NCBI GenBank assembly: GCA_024654525.1
Contig: JANLHI010000004.1
Coordinates: 1-23,626, forward strand
Source: Patescibacteria group bacterium
GTDB taxonomy: Bacteria > Patescibacteria > Paceibacteria > UBA6257 > 2-01-FULL-56-20
Direction of reading: 5' to 3'
Length of the DNA: 23,626 nt
The notes under the pieces are model-generated. The model did not search any database. It was given only the letters and a program-made list of their open reading frames with translations, and was not told the DNA's origin. Below, piece after piece: positions 21,570 through 23,626 of this stretch (its first letter is position 1; each line of letters begins with the position of its first letter). Both the position numbers and the translations under genes were made by a program.

Positions 21570-22682
21570 ATGGCACTGGCGCTCTACCGTAAATATCGAC
21601 CGAAAAAACTTGATGACATACTAGGACAGGACACCAACGTCGCGCTTCTTAAAAGTGCGGCACGCCAGGGGAAAATCGGACACGCATACCTTTTCTACGG
21701 ACCGCGAGGCACGGGAAAAACATCCACCGCGCGTCTTATCGCAAAATTGCTGAATTGCGAAAAAAGAAAACTTGATTTGAAATTCGGAGAAACCGGCGAA
21801 CCGTGTAATACGTGTCTCGCGTGTATTTCGGTGGATACGCAAAATTCTTTTGATGTGATAGAGATTGACGCCGCATCAAACCGCGGCATTGATGAAATTC
21901 GCAATCTGAAAGAAAGCATTATCACCGCGCCCGCGCGTGGCTCTCATAAAATTTATATCATCGACGAAGCGCATATGCTTACCTCCGCCGCGTGGAATGC
22001 ACTTCTTAAAACACTCGAGGAACCTCCGCGTCATGCAGTAATTATTCTTGCCACCACCGAATACGAAAAACTTCCTCCCACGATTATTTCACGCACACAA
22101 CGATTCCTTTTTAAAAGACTTACAAAAGAACAACTGGTAAAAAAACTTGCGCATATTGCGAAAATCGAACATATAAAAATAGACGATGATGCGCTTGAAT
22201 TGATTGCCGCGACAAGCGAGGGTTCCGCACGCGATGCGGAATCTCTCCTTGATCAAGCGGCGGGATGGAATTCGCACATTGATGCAAAAGTAATAGAAGA
22301 GCTTACCGGACGTGTCGGATTTCGGAAAGTACACACCCTCGCATCTCATATATTAAAGAATGAACTTGCCGAATCGCTCGCCTTTCTCCGCACACTCTCC
22401 GATGAAGGACACAACATGACGGACTTCACCAAAGACCTAATTCATTATCTTCGCCGTGCGCTTACGCTTGCATTAAATCCCGCACTTGAAAAAGCGTATC
22501 ATGCCGATTTTACACAAGAAGAACTTACCTCGTTAAAATCCCTTACACCGCTCGCCGAACGCGAATCAACCGCATCTCTGCTCCGTGCGCTTATACGAGG
22601 GTACTCCGAAATGCGTTACAGTCCCTTTGCAACTATTCCGCTTGAGATTGCACTTGTGGAACAACTTGGGTCTAAAAATTAA
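21570..22682 (+). CDS. dnaX: DNA polymerase III subunit gamma (short DnaX)
   Basis: A 370-residue AAA+ clamp-loader subunit. Walker A is GPRGTGKTS (44-52). The zinc module has C63, C79, C82 and C85. Walker B is IIDEAH (130-135), followed by MLTSAAWNALLKTLEEPP. Sensor 1 is LATTEYEKLPPTIISRTQRF, where the arginine-finger motif SRC reads SRT. Sensor 2 and the oligomerisation domain III follow. The protein ends after domain III, so it is a gamma-only form without the tau domains IV-V that contact DnaB helicase and the polymerase. The first codons (MALALYRKYRPKKLDDILGQ) match the family start exactly. It is divergent from scpA and followed by a terminator-like hairpin. Confidence 0.96.
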   Translation: MALALYRKYRPKKLDDILGQDTNVALLKSAARQGKIGHAYLFYGPRGTGKTSTARLIAKLLNCEKRKLDLKFGETGEPCNTCLACISVDTQNSFDVIEIDAASNRGIDEIRNLKESIITAPARGSHKIYIIDEAHMLTSAAWNALLKTLEEPPRHAVIILATTEYEKLPPTIISRTQRFLFKRLTKEQLVKKLAHIAKIEHIKIDDDALELIAATSEGSARDAESLLDQAAGWNSHIDAKVIEELTGRVGFRKVHTLASHILKNELAESLAFLRTLSDEGHNMTDFTKDLIHYLRRALTLALNPALEKAYHADFTQEELTSLKSLTPLAERESTASLLRALIRGYSEMRYSPFATIPLEIALVEQLGSKN

Positions 22683-22700
22683 TAAAAAGGGGGTAGAAAA

Positions 22701-22756
22701 CAGGCGAAAACAAAAACGGACGAATGTTATCACATTGTCCGCGCCTGGTTTCTGTT
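22701..22756 (+). terminator. Terminator of dnaX
   Basis: Nested hairpin: outer CAGGCG/CGCCTG, inner CGGAC/GTCCG and AATG/CATT, followed by GTTTCTGTTTCTTG. It lies 18 bp after the stop, between the convergent dnaX and pseudopilin genes. Confidence 0.6.
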
Positions 22757-22791
22757 TCTTGCTCCCTGCTCCTTACTTCTTCCTCTTTGTC

Positions 22792-23256
22792 TTATCTGCT
22801 TGCCGAAATAGTGTCTCCCAACTCCGCAAAAGGCGCACGTATAATAATTTTCTTGCTTGATGCATTTCGCATTATTGTGTATCCCGTATTGTAATCCGTA
22901 ACTGATTCCCAATATGCATCCGGCGCTATTGCATCAAACGGAAGTGAAGGAAGATACTCCGGCACAAGACACGGCGCAATGTCATATGACGTTGACGCAA
23001 TTACTTTCGGCGATTCGGCAATCACTCCTGCATCACACTCAAATTCTCCTTCATGTGCCGCCACGTTTTTTGCAATCGCTTTCGCAATCGTGTCGGTGTC
23101 CACCACACGTTGCAAATCTCGCGCTTGCGGGAATGAATGACGCGAACTCCACACCGCCGCTACGGAACCCGTAAGTGCGGCAATAACTCCCACTGCAAGT
23201 ATTACCTCCATCACCACAAACCCACCCCGAAAAGAACTTGTTTTGTTTGTATGCAT
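22792..23256 (-). CDS. Type IV pilin/pseudopilin-like protein
   Basis: A 154-residue protein with a class III (prepilin) signal. The basic leader MHTNKTSSFRGG is followed by FVVMEVILAVGVIAALTGSVAAVW; the processing site is G12|F13 and the conserved Glu lies at +5 (E17). The rest is a globular domain with two Cys about 33 residues apart (FECDAG and APCLVP), possibly a disulfide. A C-terminal stretch contains DYNTGYTIMRNASSKKIIIRAP. This matches minor pilins/pseudopilins of type IV pilus or competence systems. No other pilus gene is in the window. Because it sits alone and convergent to dnaX, its partner system must be elsewhere. Confidence 0.75.
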   Translation of the reverse strand: MHTNKTSSFRGGFVVMEVILAVGVIAALTGSVAAVWSSRHSFPQARDLQRVVDTDTIAKAIAKNVAAHEGEFECDAGVIAESPKVIASTSYDIAPCLVPEYLPSLPFDAIAPDAYWESVTDYNTGYTIMRNASSKKIIIRAPFAELGDTISASR

Positions 23257-23305
23257 ATTTAAGATAACCCAAGTTTCAAACTAACTTTTTAGTGTATTGC
23301 TACTA

Positions 23306-23328
23306 TTTGCTATCTATAATATAGCAAA
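23306..23328. repeat. 8-bp inverted repeat upstream of the pseudopilin gene
   Basis: TTTGCTAT and ATAGCAAA flank CTATAAT, so TATAAT sits in the centre of the dyad. It is 50 bp upstream of the pseudopilin start and could be an operator/promoter element. There is no good -35 on either strand. Confidence 0.45.
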
Positions 23329-23417
23329 CTCCCGCTTCTACGGGGTTTCCGAACCCGACCACTATAGCATAACGAGTTAAAAAAATAAATAATTTGCACG
23401 GAAAACATTGTAATAAG

Positions 23418-23446
23418 TTGATACAATTCAGGGTCTACGATACACT
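23418..23446 (+). promoter_or_regulatory. Promoter of tRNA-Gln
   Basis: TTGATA (5 of 6), a 17-bp spacer and TACACT (4 of 6) on the plus strand, with the predicted start about 7 nt before the mature tRNA 5' end. Confidence 0.65.
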
Positions 23447-23459
23447 CTAGAGGCAAATT

Positions 23460-23533
23460 TGCGGGGTCATCTAGCGGTAGGATACATGACTCTGAATCAT
23501 GTCACCCTGGTTCGAATCCAGGCCCCGCAGCCA
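23460..23533 (+). tRNA. tRNA-Gln (anticodon CUG)
   Basis: A canonical cloverleaf with encoded CCA: acceptor TGCGGGG/CCCCGCA (7 bp, the weak U1-A72 pair typical of glutamine tRNA), a D-arm with AGCGGTAGGAT, anticodon stem CATGA/TCATG with loop CTCTGAA (anticodon CUG, codon CAG), a 4-nt variable loop, T-arm CCTGG/CCAGG with loop TTCGAAT, and discriminator G. It contrasts with the irregular tRNA-Asn-like gene elsewhere in the window. Confidence 0.95.
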
Positions 23534-23567
23534 AAAAATAGAATCGCCGTTTTCGCCAAAATGCGGA

Positions 23568-23584
23568 GCGTCGCAAAGCGACGC
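23568..23584. repeat. Hairpin in the right-end non-coding stretch
   Basis: GCGTCGC/GCGACGC with an AAA loop, inside the ~90 bp after tRNA-Gln. No T-tract follows, so it is not a convincing terminator; a REP-like element is possible. Nothing else is identifiable to the window end. Confidence 0.5.
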
Positions 23585-23626
23585 GACAGGGGTTTCCGAG
23601 AGAATTCGCCAAGGGTTTTTGAAATC

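Noticed and set aside
23342..23599. 11-mer GGGGTTTCCGA on both sides of tRNA-Gln as possible attachment repeats
   Set aside because: Too short, no integrase or cargo between the copies, and positions do not overlap the tRNA 3' end.
1..23626. CRISPR array, insertion sequence, toxin-antitoxin or phage module
   Set aside because: No regularly spaced identical repeats, no transposase or nuclease frames, and the coding regions are otherwise housekeeping or envelope genes.

Overview
The window looks like a piece of a reduced bacterial genome of the Patescibacteria / Candidate Phyla Radiation, most likely the Parcubacteria side. This is an inference from style, not from a search: compact genes, a split transketolase, short single-domain versions of housekeeping proteins (MetG, DnaX), an envelope protein combining a peptidoglycan-binding domain with PKD repeats, an orphan pseudopilin, and codon use typical of a moderate-GC genome. 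Both ends look like contig ends. The left end is a loop-free 44-bp perfect palindrome; the right end is about 90 bp of non-coding sequence after a tRNA.

Almost everything is on the minus strand, so it is described here from right to left. A pseudopilin (22792-23256) and the plus-strand dnaX flank a divergent promoter. Then come scpA-scpB-mraY (chromosome condensation and peptidoglycan lipid I synthesis), a large exported peptidoglycan-binding/PKD protein, a SpoU-type RNA methyltransferase, a DUF192 protein and gap (GAPDH). A structured non-coding stretch follows (14035-14345), then the non-oxidative pentose phosphate block rpiB-rpe-tktN-tktC. A second non-coding stretch (10262-10840) carries a strongly promoted structured RNA and an odd tRNA-Asn-like gene. 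Then come a polytopic membrane protein, a PfkB sugar kinase, a plus-strand small RNA (7262-7376), bL25, a membrane-anchored coiled-coil lytic transglycosylase, an M16 peptidase, an AI-2E-type permease, metG and tatD. A tRNA-Gln(CUG) with its own promoter is at the right end.

The genes sketch central carbon metabolism (GAPDH, Rpe, RpiB, transketolase, PfkB kinase), envelope building and remodelling (MraY, lytic transglycosylase, PG-binding/PKD protein, possible glycosyltransferase), and core information processing (MetG, bL25, DnaX, ScpAB, SpoU). No CRISPR array, insertion sequence, prophage or defence cassette was seen.

The unusual content is at the RNA and regulatory level: (i) a tRNA-Asn-like gene with a 9-bp acceptor helix and non-consensus D and T loops, whose promoter overlaps one arm of a 12-bp inverted repeat; (ii) three candidate independent structured RNAs, none of which I could assign to a known family; (iii) a recurrent promoter layout with the -10 hexamer only 6-12 nt before the start codon, implying widespread leaderless mRNAs; and (iv) in-frame repeat-like peptide insertions in conserved enzymes.
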